DNA from: Saccoglossus kowalevskii
Taxonomy: Eukaryota > Hemichordata > Enteropneusta > Harrimaniidae
Length of the DNA stretch: 42,536 nt
NCBI RefSeq assembly: GCF_000003605.2
Contig: NW_003110126.1
Span: 1 to 42,536, forward strand
Direction: 5' to 3'
The notes under the pieces were generated by a model. That model had not been told where the DNA came from. It was given only the letters and a program-made list of their open reading frames with translations, and made no database searches. Both the position numbers and the translations under genes were made by a program. Below, one piece after another: positions 1 through 11,643 of the stretch. Positions within the stretch are counted from its first letter, which is position 1; every line of letters starts with the position of its first letter.

Positions 1-349
1 TTCCAGTTTCTGTAGTGCAGTAAAGTAGAAGACATATTCCAGTTTATGTAGTGCGGTACAATGGAAGACATATTCCAGATTCTGTAGTGCAGTACATTAG
101 GAGACATATTCCTGTTTCTGTAGTGCAGTACAATAGAAGACATATTCCAGCTTCTGTAGTGCAGTACAATAGAAGACATATTCCAGATTCTGTAGTGCAG
201 TACATTAGGAGACATATTCCAGTTTCTGTAATGCAGTACAATAAAAGACATATTCCAATTTCTGTAGTGCAATGCAATAGAAGACATCTTCCAGTTACTG
301 TAGTGCTGTACAATAAAGGACATATTCCAGTTTCTAAAGTTCAGTACCC
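1..349. repeat. Partial higher-order block 0 (cut by window start)
   Basis: About 9.7 units forming the right end of a block. A stop-type CAGTAAAGTAGAAG unit is at 18-31, followed by the usual tail order: TACAATGGAAG, CCAGATTCTG, CATTAGGAG, CCAGCTTCTG, GACATCTTCCAG, then the AATAAAGG unit before the marker at 350. CCAGATTCTG and CATTAGGAG occur twice. The marker here reads TACCCTTAGTC rather than TACACTTAGTC. Confidence 0.85.
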
Positions 350-1652
350 TTAGTCTAGAAGACATATTCCAGTTTCTGTAGCGCAGTACAATAGAAGACG
401 TATTCCAGTTTCTGAAGTGCAGTAAAGTAGAAGACATATACCAGTTTCTGTAGTGCAGTATATTAAAAGACATATTCCAGTTTCTGTAGTGCTGTACAAT
501 AGAAGACATATTCCAGTTTCTGTAGTGCAGTACAATAGGAGACATATTCCAGTTTCTGTAGTGCTGTACAATAGAAGACATATTCCAGTTTCTGTAGTGC
601 AGTAGAATAGAAAACATATACCAGTTTCTGTAGTGCGGTACAATAGGAGACATATTCCAGTTTCTGTAGTGCTGTACAATAGGAGACATATTCCAGTTTC
701 TGTAGTGCTGTACAATAGAAGACATATTCCAGTTTCTGTTGTGCAGTACAATAGGAGACATATTCCAGTTTCTGTAGTGCTGTACAATAGAAGACATATT
801 CCAGTTTCTGTAGTGCGGTACAATAGAAAACATATACCAGTTTCCGTAGTGCAGTACATTAAAAGACATATTCCAGTTTCTGTAGTGCTGTACAATAGAA
901 GACATATTCCAGTTTGTGTAGTGCGGTAAAAATAGAAGGACATATACCAGTTTCTGTAGTGCAGTACAATAGAAAACATATACCAGTTTCTGTAGTGCTG
1001 TACAATAGAAGACATATTCCAGTTTCTGTAGTGCGGTACAATAGAAAACATATACCAGTTTCTGTAGTGCAGTACATTAAAAGACATATTCCAGTTTCTG
1101 TAGTGCTGTACAATAGAAGACATATTCCAGTTTGTGTAGTGCGGTAAAATAGAAGACATATACCAGTTTCTGTAGTGCAGTACATTAAAAACATATTCCA
1201 GTTTCTGTAGTGCTGTACAATAGAAGACATATTCCAGTTTCTGTAGTGCGGTGCAATAGAAGACACATCCCAGTTTCTGTAGTGCAGTACAATAGAAGAC
1301 ATGTTCCAGTTTCTGTAGTGCAGTACAATAGAAAACATATACCAGTTTATGTAGTGCGGTACAATGGAAGACATATTCCAGATTCTGTAGTGCAGTACAT
1401 TAGGAGACATATTCGTGTTTCTGTAGTGCAGTACAATAGAAGACATATTCCAGCTTCTGTAGTGCAGTACAATAGAAGACATATTCCAGTTTCTGTAGTG
1501 CAGCACAATAGAAGACATATTCCAGTTTCTGTAATGCAGTACAATAAAAGACATATTCCAATTTCTGTAATGCTGCACAATAGAAGACATATTCCAGTTA
1601 CTGTGGTGCTGTACAATAAAGAATATATTCCAGTTTCTAAAGTTCAGTACAC
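350..1652. repeat. Higher-order block 1 (36 units, +1 bp)
   Basis: 1,303 bp. A +2 indel lies at about 927 (CGGTAAAAATAGAAGGAC) and the -1 linked pair at about 1,183, netting +1. A six-unit stretch ending GTTTGTGTAGTGCGG occurs twice, ending near 929 and 1,147. From about 1,030 rightwards it matches 4,898-5,520 (offset 3,868) and 6,343-6,965 (offset 5,313). Confidence 0.85.
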
Positions 1653-2090
1653 TTAGTCTAGAAGACATATTCCCGTTTCTGTAGCGCAGTACAACAGAAG
1701 ACGTATTCCAGTTGCTGTAGTGCAGTAAAGTAGAAGACATATTCCAGTTTCTGTAGTGCTGTACAATAGAAGACATATACCAATTTCTGTAGTGCGGTAG
1801 ACTAGAAGAAATATTCCAGTTTCTGTAGTGCAGTACACTAGGAGACATATTCCAATTTCTGTAGTGCTGTACAATAGAAGACATATTCCAATTTCTGTAG
1901 TGCAGTACAATAAAAGACATCTTCCAGTGTCTGTTGGGCAGCACAATAGAAGACATATTCCAGTTTCTGTAATGCAGTACAATAAAAGACATATTCCAAT
2001 TTCTGTAGTGCAATACAATGGAAGACATCTTCCAGTTTCTGTAGTGCTGTACAATAAAGGACATATTCCAGTTTCTAAAGTGCAGTAAAC
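1653..2090. repeat. Higher-order block 2 (12 units)
   Basis: 438 bp, with a CCCGTTTCTG unit and a CAACAGAAGACG unit just after the marker. It also has a stop-type CAGTAAAGTAG unit and a CGGTAGACTAGAAG unit. It is the counterpart of 6,966-7,403, of identical length and offset 5,313. Differences include AGAAATATTCC against AGAGATATTCC near 1,808. Confidence 0.88.
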
Positions 2091-3679
2091 TAAGTCTAGA
2101 AGACATATTCCAGTTTCTGTAGCGCAGTACAATAGAAGACGTATTCCAGTTTATGTAGTGCAGTAAAGTAGAAGCCATATTCCAGTTTCTGTAGTGCTGT
2201 ACAATAGAAGACATATACCAATTTCTGTAGTGCGGTAGAATAGAAGAGATATTCCAGTTTCTGTAGTGCAGTACACTAGGAGACATATTCCAATTTCTGT
2301 AGTGCTGTACAATAGAAGACATATTCCAATTTCTGTAGTGCAGTACAATAGAAGACATGTTCCTGTTTCACTAGTGCAGTACAATAGAATACATATTCCT
2401 GCTTTCTGTAGTGCAGTACAATAGAAGACATATTCCAGTTTCTGTAGTGCAGCACAATGGAAGACATATTCCAATTTCTGTAGTGCAGTACAATAGAAGA
2501 CATATACCAGTTTCTGTAGTGCAGTGCATTAGAAGACATATTCCAGTTGCTGTAGTGCTGTACAATAGAAGACATATTCCAGTTTCTGTAGTGCGGTACG
2601 ATAGAAGACACATCCCAATTTCTGTAGGGCAGTACAATAGAAGACATATACCAGTTTCTGTAGTGCAGTACATTAGAAGACATATTCCAGTTGCTGTAGT
2701 GCTGTACAATAGAAGACATATTCCAGTTTCTGTAGTGCAGTACAATAGAAGACATATTGCAGTTTCTGTAGTGCTGTACAATAGAAGACATATTCCAGTT
2801 TCTGTAGTGCGGTACGATAGAAGACACATCCCAATTTCTGTAGGGCAGTACAATAGAAGACATATTCCAGTTTTTGTAGTGCAGTACAATGGGAGACATA
2901 TTCCAGTGTCTGTAGTGCTGTACAATAGAAGACATATTCCAGTTTCTGTAGTGCGGTACAATAGAAAACATATACCAGTTTCTGTAGGGCAGTACATTAA
3001 AAGACATATTCCAGTTTGTGTAGGGCTGTACAATAGAAGACATATTCCAGTTTGTGTAGGGCGGTAAAATAGAAGACATATACCAGTTTCAGTAGGGCAG
3101 TACATTAAAAACATATTCCAGTTTCTGTAGTGCTGTACAATAGAAGACATATTCCAGTTTCTGTAGTGCGGTGCAATAGAAGACACATCCCAGTTTCTGT
3201 AGTGCAGTACAATAGAAGACATATTCCAGTTTCTGTAGTGCAGTAGAATAGAAAACATATACCAGTTTATGTAGTGCGGTACAATGGAAGACATATTCCA
3301 GATTCTGTAGTGCAGTACATTAGGAGACATATTCGTGTTTCTGTAGTGCAGTACAATAGAAGACATATTCCAGCTTCTGTAGTGCAGTACAATAGAAGAC
3401 ATATTCCAGTTGCTGTAGTGCTGTACAATAGAAGACATATTCCAGTTTCTGTAGTGTAGTGCAATAGGAGACATATTCCAGTTTCTGTAGTGCAGCACGA
3501 TAGAAGACATATTCCAGTTTCTGTAATGCAGTACAATAAAAGACATATTCCATTTCTGTAATGCTGCACAATAGAAGACATATTCCAGTTTCTGTAGTGC
3601 AATACAATAGAAGACATCTTCCAGTTACTGTAGTGCTGTACAATAAAGGACATATTCCAGTTTCTAAAGTGCAGTACAC
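2091..3679. repeat. Higher-order block 3 (44 units, -1 bp) with the CGATAG/TAGGGCAG sub-array
   Basis: 1,589 bp; the marker is the variant TAAGTC. Indels: +1 at about 2,400 (CCTGCTTTCTG), -1 at about 3,103 (linked pair), -1 at about 3,551 (TTCCATTTCTG). At 2,490-2,990 there are two 216-bp cycles containing CGGTACGATAG followed by TCTGTAGGGCAG; these match 8,712-9,212 (offset 6,222) and 39,584-39,947. Around 2,990-3,065 TAGGG also replaces TAGTG in neighbouring units. The AGACATGTTC sequence occurs at 2,353-2,362. Confidence 0.85.
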
Positions 3680-5520
3680 TTAGTCTAGAAGACATATTCC
3701 AGTTTCTGTAGCGCAGTACAATAGAAGACATATTCCAGTTTATGTAGCGCAGTACAATAAAAGACATATTCCAATTTCTGTAATGCTGCACAATAGAAGA
3801 CATATTCCAGTTTCTGTAGTGCAATACAATAGAAGACATCTTCCAGTTACTGTAGTGCTGTACAATAAAGGACATCTTCCAGTTTCTGTAGTGCAGTACA
3901 ATAGAAGACGTATTCCAGTTTCTGTAGCGCAGTACAATAGGAGACATATACCAATTTCTGTAGTGCGGTAGAATAGAAGAGGTATTCCAGTTTATGTAGT
4001 GCAGTACAGTAGGAGACATATTCCAATTTCTGTAGTGCTGTACAGTAGAAGACATATTCCAATTTCTGTAGTGCAGTACAATAAAAGACATCTTCCAGTT
4101 TCTGTAGTGCAGTACAATAGAAGACATATTCCAGTTTCTGTAGTGCAGTACAATAGGAGACATATTCCAGTTTCTGTAGTGCTGTACAATAGAAGACATA
4201 TTCCAGTTTCTGTAGTGCGGTACAATAGAAAACATATACCAGTTTCTGTAGTGCAGTATATTAAAAGACATATTCCAGTTTCTGTAGTGCTGTACTATAG
4301 AAGACATATTCCAGTTTCTGTAGTGCAGTACAATTGGAGACATATTCCAGTTTCTGTAGTGCTGTACAATAGAAGACATATTCCAGTTTCTGTAGTGCGG
4401 TACAATAGAAAATATATCCCAGTTTCTGTAGTGCAGTACATTAAAAGACATATTCCAGTTTCTGTAGTGCTGTCCAATAGAAGACATATTCCAGTTTCTG
4501 TAGTGCGGTACAATAGAAGACATATACCAGTTTCTGTAGTGCAGTACATTAAAAGACATATTCCAGTTTCTGTAGTGCTGTACAATATAAGACATATTCC
4601 AGTTTCTGTAGTGCAGTACAATAGGAGACATATTCCAGTTTCTGTAGTGCTGTACAATAGAAGACATATTCCCGTTTCTGTAGTGCGGTACAATAGAAAA
4701 CATATACCAGTTTCTGTAGTGCGGTACAATAGGAGACATATTCCAGTTTCTGTAGTGCTGTACAATAGGAGACATATTCCAGTTTCTGTAGTGCTGTACA
4801 ATAGAAGACATATTCCAGTTTCTGTAGTGCAGTACAATAGGAGACATATTCCAGTTTCTGTAGTGCTGTACAATAGAAGACATATTCCAGTTTCTGTAGT
4901 GCGGTACAATAGAAAACATATACCAGTTTCTGTAGTGCAGTACATTAAAAGACATATTCCAGTTTCTGTAGTGCTGTACAATAGAAGACATATTCCAGTT
5001 TGTGTAGTGCGGTAAAATAGAAGACATATACCAGTTTCTGTAGTGCAGTACATTAAAAACATATTCCAGTTTCTGTAGTGCTGTACAATAGAAGACATAT
5101 TCCAGTTTCTGTAGTGCGGTGCAATAGAAGACACATCCCAGTTTCTGTAGTGCAGTACAATAGAAGACATGTTCCAGTTTCTGTAGTGCAGTACAATAGA
5201 AAACATATACCAGTTTATGTAGTGCGGTACAATGGAAGACATATTCCATATTCTGTAGTGCAGTACATTAGGAGACATATTCGTGTTTCTGTAGTGCAGT
5301 ACAATAGAAGACATATTCCAGCTTCTGTAGTGCAGTACAATAGAAGACATATTCCAGTTTCTGTAGTGCAGCACAATAGAAGACATATTCCAGTTTCTGT
5401 AATGCAGTACAATAAAAGACATATTCCAATTTCTGTAATGCTGCACAATAGAAGACATATTCCAGTTACTGTAGTGCTGTACAATAAAGAACATATTCCA
5501 GTTTCTAAAGTTCAGTACAC
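3680..5520. repeat. Higher-order block 4 (51 units, -1 bp), left copy of the 1,445-bp duplication
   Basis: 1,841 bp. From about 4,140 to its end it is nearly identical to 5,585-6,965. Shared private variants include CTGTACTATAG, CAATTGGAG, AAAATATATCCC, CTGTCCAATAG and CAATATAAG. The same stretch (about 4,285-5,265) recurs at about 38,210-39,190 (offset 33,925). The -1 indel is the linked pair at 5,051. The first 0.45 kb resembles other block starts with AGGTATTCC and CAGTACAGTAGG units. Confidence 0.88.
4209..4990. repeat. 108-bp trimer sub-repeat (CAG/CTG/CGG unit cycle), typical stretch
   Basis: Here units follow a recurring order at the triplet after GTAGTG. A CGG unit, often AGAAAAC plus ATACCAG, is followed by a CAG unit with CATTAAAAG, and then by a CTG unit with AGAAGACATATTCC. 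Translated in the open plus frame this reads RYNRKH, QYIKRH, LYNRRH. The same cycle recurs throughout the window, for example at 10,190-10,400, 33,431-33,640 and 41,760-41,960. It is a second-level period of three units, interrupted by runs of one type. The CGG type brings one CpG per unit, so CpGs in these stretches are spaced about 108 bp apart. Confidence 0.85.
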
Positions 5521-6965
5521 TTAGTCTAGAAGACATATTCCCGTTTCTGTAGCGCAGTACAACAGAAGACGTATTCCAGTTTCTGTAGTGCAGTACAATA
5601 GGAGACATATTCCAGTTTCTGTAGTGCTGTACAATAGAAGACATATTCCAGTTTCTGTAGTGCGGTACAATAGAAAACATATACCAGTTTCTGTAGTGCA
5701 GTACATTAAAAGACATATTCCAGTTTCTGTAGTGCTGTACTATAGAAGACATATTCCAGTTTCTGTAGTGCAGTACAATTGGAGACATATTCCAGTTTCT
5801 GTAGTGCTGTACAATAGAAGACATATTCCAGTTTCTGTAGTGCGGTACAATAGAAAATATATCCCAGTTTCTGTAGTGCAGTACATTAAAAGACATATTC
5901 CAGTTTCTGTAGTGCTGTCCAATAGAAGACATATTCCAGTTTCTGTAGTGCGGTACAATAGAAGACATATACCAGTTTCTGTAGTGCAGTACATTAAAAG
6001 ACATATTCCAGTTTCTGTAGTGCTGTACAATATAAGATATATTCCAGTTTCTGTAGTGCAGTACAATAGGAGACATATTCCAGTTTCTGTAGTGCTGTAC
6101 AATAGAAGACATATTCCCGTTTCTGTAGTGCGGTACAATAGAAAACATATACCAGTTTCTGTAGTGCGGTACAATAGGAGACATATTCCAGTTTCTGTAG
6201 TGCTGTACAATAGGAGACATATTCCAGTTTCTGTAGTGCTGTACAATAGAAGACATATTCCAGTTTCTGTAGTGCAGTACAATAGGAGACATATTCCAGT
6301 TTCTGTAGTGCTGTACAATAGAAGACATATTCCAGTTTCTGTAGTGCGGTACAATAGAAAACATATACCAGTTTCTGTAGTGCAGTACATTAAAAGACAT
6401 ATTCCAGTTTCTGTAGTGCTGTACAATAGAAGACATATTCCAGTTTGTGTAGTGCGGTAAAATAGAAGACATATACCAGTTTCTGTAGTGCAGTACATTA
6501 AAAACATATTCCAGTTTCTGTAGTGCTGTACAATAGAAGACATATTCCAGTTTCTGTAGTGCGGTGCAATAGAAGACACATCCCAGTTTCTGTAGTGCAG
6601 TACAATAGAAGACATGTTCCAGTTTCTGTAGTGCAGTACAATAGAAAACATATACCAGTTTATGTAGTGCGGTACAATGGAAGACATATTCCAGAATCTG
6701 TAGTGCAGTACATTAGGAGACATATTCGTGTTTCTGTAGTGCAGTACAATAGAAGACATATTCCAGCTTCTGTAGTGCAGTACAATAGAAGACATATTCC
6801 AGTTTCTGTAGTGCAGCACAATAGAAGACATATTCCAGTTTCTGTAATGCAGTACAATAAAAGACATATTCCAATTTCTGTAATGCTGCACAATAGAAGA
6901 CATATTCCAGTTACTGTAGTGCTGTACAATAAAGAACATATTCCAGTTTCTAAAGTTCAGTACAC
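5521..6965. repeat. Higher-order block 5 (40 units, -1 bp), right copy of the 1,445-bp duplication
   Basis: 1,445 bp. It repeats block 4 from its fourth unit on. Differences include TATAAGATAT near 6,033 against TATAAGACAT, and CCAGAATCTG near 6,691 against CCATATTCTG near 5,246. The -1 linked pair is at 6,497. Like block 2 it begins with CCCGTTTCTG and CAACAGAAGACG units. Confidence 0.9.
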
Positions 6966-7403
6966 TTAGTCTAGAAGACATATTCCCGTTTCTGTAGCGC
7001 AGTACAACAGAAGACGTATTCCAGTTGCTGTAGTGCAGTAAAGTAGAAGACATATTCCAGTTTCTGTAGTGCTGTACAATAGAAGACATATACCAATTTC
7101 TGTAGTGCGGTAGACTAGAAGAGATATTCCAGTTTCTGTAGTGCAGTACACTAGGAGACATATTCCAATTTCTGTAGTGCTGTACAATAGAAGACATATT
7201 CCAATTTCTGTAGTGCAGTACAATAAACGACATCTTCCAGTGTCTGTTGGGCAGCACAGTAGAAGACATATTCCAGTTTCTGTAATGCAGTACAATAAAA
7301 GACATATTCCAATTTCTGTAGTGCAATACAATAGAAGACATCTTCCAGTTTCTGTAGTGCTGTACAATAAAGGACATATTCCAGTTTCTAAAGTGCAGTA
7401 AAC
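6966..7403. repeat. Higher-order block 6 (12 units)
   Basis: 438 bp, the counterpart of block 2 at offset 5,313. It ends GTGCAGTAAACTTAGTC, with AAAC in place of the usual ACAC before the next marker. The CAGCACAGTAG unit near 7,252 replaces CAGCACAATAG of block 2. Confidence 0.88.
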
Positions 7404-7733
7404 TTAGTCTAGAAGACATATTCCAGTTTCTGTAGCGCAGTACAATAGAAGACGTATTCCAGTTTATGTAGTGCAGTAAAGTAGAAGGCATATTCCAGTT
7501 TCTGTAGTGCTGTACAATAGAAGACATATACCAATTTCTGTAGTGCGGTACAATAGAAGAGGTATTCCAGTTTCTGTAGTGCAGTACACTAGGAGACATA
7601 TTCCAATTTCTGTAGTGCTGTACCATAGAAGACATATTCCAGTTTCTGTAGTGCAATACAATAGAAGACATCTTCCAGTTTCTGTAATGCTGTACAATAA
7701 AGGACATATTCCAGTTTCAAAAGTGCAGTACAC
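7404..7733. repeat. Higher-order block 7 (9 units)
   Basis: 330 bp. It includes AGAAGGCATATTCC, CTGTACCATAG and CAGTACACTAGG units. It ends with the rare TTTCAAAAGTGC in place of TTTCTAAAGTGC, shared only with 37,283-37,613, which points to common ancestry across about 30 kb. Confidence 0.86.
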
Positions 7734-7955
7734 TTAGTCTAGAAGACATATTCCAGTTTCTGTAGCGCAGTACAAGAGAAGACATATTCCAGTTTCTGTA
7801 GCGCAGTACAATAAAAGACATATTCCAATTTCTGTAATGCTGCACAATAGAAGACATATTCCAGTTTCTGTAGTGCAATACAATAGAAGACATCTTCCAG
7901 TTACTGTAGTGCTGTACAATAAAGGACATATTCCAGTTTCTAAAGTGCAGTACAC
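7734..7955. repeat. Six-unit mini-block 8 (222 bp)
   Basis: Six units between two markers, with two TAGCGCAG units, a TAATGCTGCACAATAG unit and the usual tail. It has the same length and order as 11,422-11,643, 34,666-34,887 and 36,442-36,663. The CAAGAGAAG variant is shared with the copy at 36,442. Confidence 0.9.
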
Positions 7956-9795
7956 TTAGTCTAGAAGACGTATTCCAGTTTCTGTAGTGCAGTAAAGTAG
8001 AAGACTTATTCCAATTTCTGTAGTGCTGTACAGTAGAAGACATATTCCAATTTCTGTAGTGCAGTACAATAAAAGACATCTTCCAGTTTCTGTAGTGCAG
8101 TACAATAGAAGACATATTCCAGTTTCTGTAGTGCAGTACAATAGGAGACATATTCCAGTTTCTGTAGTGCTGTACAATAGAAGACATATTCCAGTTTCTG
8201 TAGTGCGGTACAATAGAAAACATATACCAGTTTCTGTAGTGCAGTACATTAAAAGACGTATTCCAGTTTCTGTAGGGCTGTACTATAGAAGACATATTCC
8301 AGTTTCTGTAGTGCAGGACAATAGGAGACATATTCCAGTTTCTGTAGTGCTGTACAATAGAAGACATATTCCAGTTTCTGTAGTGCGGTACAATAGAAAA
8401 CATATACCAGTTTCTGTAGTGCAGTACATTAAAAGACATATCCAGTTTCTGTAGTGCGATACAATAGAAGACACATTCCAGTTTCTGTAGTGCAGTACAA
8501 TAGAAGACATATTCCTGCTTCTGTAGTGCAGTACAATAGAAGAAATATTCCAGTTTCTGTAGTGCAGCACAATGGAAGACATATTCCAATTTCTGTAGTG
8601 CAGTACAATAGAAGACATATTCCAGTTTCTGTAGTGCGGTATAATAGAAGACATATCCAGTTTCTGTAGTGCGATACAATAGAAGACACATTCCAGTTTC
8701 TGTAGTGCAGTACAATAGAAGACATATACCAGTTTCTGTAGTGCAGTACATTAGAAGACATATTCCAGTTGCTGTAGTGCTGTACAATAGAAGACATATT
8801 CCAGTTTCTGTAGTGCGGTACGATAGAAGACACATCCCAATTTCTGTAGGGCAGTACAATAGAAGACATATACCAGTTTCTGTAGTGCAGTACATTAGAA
8901 GACATATTCCAGTTGCTGTAGTGCTGTACAATAGAAGACATATTCCAGTTTCTGTAGTGCAGTACAATAGAAGACATATTCCAGTTTCTGTAGTGCTGTA
9001 CAATAGAAGACATATTCCAGTTTCTGTAGTGCGGTACGATAGAAGGCACATCCCAATTTCTGTAGGGCAGTACAATAGAAGACATATTCCAGTTTTTGTA
9101 GTGCAGTACAATGGGAGACATATTCCAGTTTCTGTAGTGCTGTACAATAGAAGACATATTCCAGTTTCTGTAGTGCGGTACAATAGAAAACATATTCCAG
9201 TTTCTGTAGTGCTGTACAATAGAAGACATATTCCAGTTTCTGTAGTGCGATACAATAGAAGACATATACCAGTTTCTGTAGTGCAGTACATTAAAAGACA
9301 TATTACAGTTTCTGTAGTGCTGTACAATAGAAGACATATTCCAGTTTCTGTAGTGCGGTACATTAGAAGACACATCCCAGTTTCTGTAGTGCAGTACAAT
9401 AGAAGACATATTCCAGTTTCTGTAGTGCAGTACAATAGAAAACATATACCAGTTTATGTAGTGCGGTACAATGGAAGACATATTCCAGATTCTGTAGTAC
9501 ATTACATTAGGAGACATATTCCTGTTTCTGTAGTGCAGTACAATAGAAGACATATTCCAGCTTCTGTAGTGCAGTACAATAGAAGACATATACCAGTTTC
9601 TGTAGTGCAGCACAATATAAGACATATTCCAGTTTCTGTAATGCAGTACAATAAAAGACATATTCCAATTTCTGTAATGCGACACAATACAAGACATATT
9701 CCAGTTTCTGTAGTGCAATACAATAGAAGACATCTTCCAGTTTCTGTAGTGCTGTACAATAAAGGACATATTCCAGTTTCTAAAGTGCAGTACAC
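7956..9795. repeat. Higher-order block 9 (51 units, -2 bp) with the CGATAG/TAGGGCAG sub-array
   Basis: 1,840 bp. Two -1 indels (ACATATCCAG) lie near 8,436 and 8,652, 216 bp apart, and mark a repeated six-unit stretch. 8,490-9,075 matches 39,362-39,947 (offset 30,872), and 8,712-9,212 matches block 3. Two CGGTACGATAG units lie at 8,815 and 9,031. The tail from about 9,385 begins the long duplication shared with 32,521 onward. Confidence 0.87.
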
Positions 9796-11421
9796 TTAGT
9801 CTAGAAGACATATTCCAGTTTCTGTAGCGCAGTACAATAGAAGACGTATTCCAGTTTCTGTAGTGCAGTAAAGTAGAAGACATATTCCAGTTTCTGTAGT
9901 GCTGTACAATAGAAGACATATACCAATTTCTGTAGTGCGGTAGAATAGAAGAGGTATTCCAGTTTCTGTAGTGCAGTACAGTAGGAGACATATTCCAGTT
10001 TCTGTAGTGCAGTACAATAGGAGACATATTCCAGTTTCTGTAGTGCTGTACAATAGAAGACATATTCCAGTTTCTGTAGTGCGGTACAATAGAAAACATA
10101 TACCAGTTTCTGTAGTGCAGTACAATAGAAGACATATTCCAGTTTCTGTAGTGCAGTAAAATAGGAGACATATTCCAGTTTCTGTAGTGCTGTACAATAG
10201 AAGACATATTCCAGTTTCTGTAGTGCGGTACAATAGAAAACGTATACCAGTTTCTGTAGTGCAGTACATTAAAAGACATATTCCAGTTTCTGTAGTGCTG
10301 TACAATAGAAGACATATTCCAGTTTCTGTAGTGCGGTACAATAGAAAACATATACCAGTTTCTGTAGTGCAGTACATTAAAAGACATATTCCAGTTTCTG
10401 TAGTGCTGTACAATAGAAGACATATTCCAGTTTCTGTAGTGCAGTACAATAGGAGACATATTCCAATTTCTGTAGTGCTGTACAATAGAAGACATATTCC
10501 AGTTTCTTTAGTGCGGTACAATAGAAAACATATACCAGTTTCTGTTGTGCGGTACAATAGGAGACATATTCCAGTTTCTGTAGTGCTGTACAATAGGAGA
10601 CATATTCCAGTTTCTGTAGTGCTGTACAATAGAAGACATATTCCAGTTTCTGTAGTGTAGTGCAATAGGAGACATATTCCAGTTTCTGTAGTGCTGTACA
10701 ATAGAAGACATATTCCAGTTTCTGTAGTGCGGTACAATAGAAAACATATACCAGTTTCTGTAGTGCAGTACATTAAAAGACGTATTCCAGTTTCTGTAGT
10801 GCTGTACAATAGAAGACATATTCAAGTTTCTGTAGTGCGATACAATAGAAGACATATACCAGTTTCTGTAGTGCAGTACATTAAAGGACATATTCCAGTT
10901 TCTGTAGTGCTGTACAATAGAAGACATATTCCAGTTTCTGTAGTGCGGTGCAATAGAAGACACATCCCAGTTTCTGTAGTGCAGTACAATAGAAGACATA
11001 TTCCAGTTTCTGTAGTGCAGTACAATAGAAAACATATACCAGTTTATGTAGTGCGGTACAATGGAAGACATATTCCAGATTCTGTAGTGCAGTACATTAG
11101 GAGACATATTCCTGTTTCTGTTGTGCAGTACAACAGAAGACATATTCCAGCTTCTGTAGTGAAGTACAATAGAAGACATATTCCAGTTTCTGTAGTGCAG
11201 CACAATAGAAGACATATTCCAGTTTCTGTAGTGCGGTACAATAGAAGACATATTCCAATTTCTGTAGTGCAGTACAATAAAAGACATATTCCAATTTCTG
11301 TAATGCTGCACAATAGAAGACATATTCCAGTTTCTGTAGTGCAATACAATAGAAGACATCTTCCAGTTACTGTAGTGCTGTACAATAAAGGACATATTCC
11401 AGTTTCTAAAGTGCAGTACAC
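9796..11421. repeat. Higher-order block 10 (45 units), 3 units shorter than its copy
   Basis: 1,626 bp with no net indel. It corresponds to 32,932-34,665 but lacks three consecutive units (108 bp) found at about 33,126-33,234. The offset therefore changes from 23,136 to 23,244 near 9,990. Shared features are TCTTTAGTGCGG, TCTGTTGTGCGG, GTGTAGTGCAATAGG and ATTCAAGTTTC. Confidence 0.9.
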
Positions 11422-11643
11422 TTAGTCTAGAAGACATATTGCAGTTTCTGTAGCGCAGTACAATAGAAGACATATTCCAGTTTCTGTAGCGCAGTACATT
11501 AAAAGACATATTCCAATTTCTGTAATGCTGCACAATAGAAGACATATTCCAGTTTCTGTAGTGCAATACAATAGAAGACATCTTCCAGTTACTGTAGTGC
11601 TGTACAATAAAGGACATATTCCAGTTTCTAAAGTGCAGTACAC
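11422..11643. repeat. Six-unit mini-block 11 (222 bp)
   Basis: Same six-unit order as 7,734, 34,666 and 36,442. Private changes are ATATTGCAG near 11,449 and CAGTACATTAAAAG near 11,487, where its 34,666 counterpart has ATATTCCAG and CAGTACAATAAAAG. Confidence 0.9.

Noticed and set aside
8669-9799. 376-codon plus-strand open frame of YNRRHIPVSVVQ-type repeats
   Set aside because: It is merely a run of units without a stop-bearing class between a frame-changing 1-bp deletion and the next marker; related stretches elsewhere are broken by the same unit classes.
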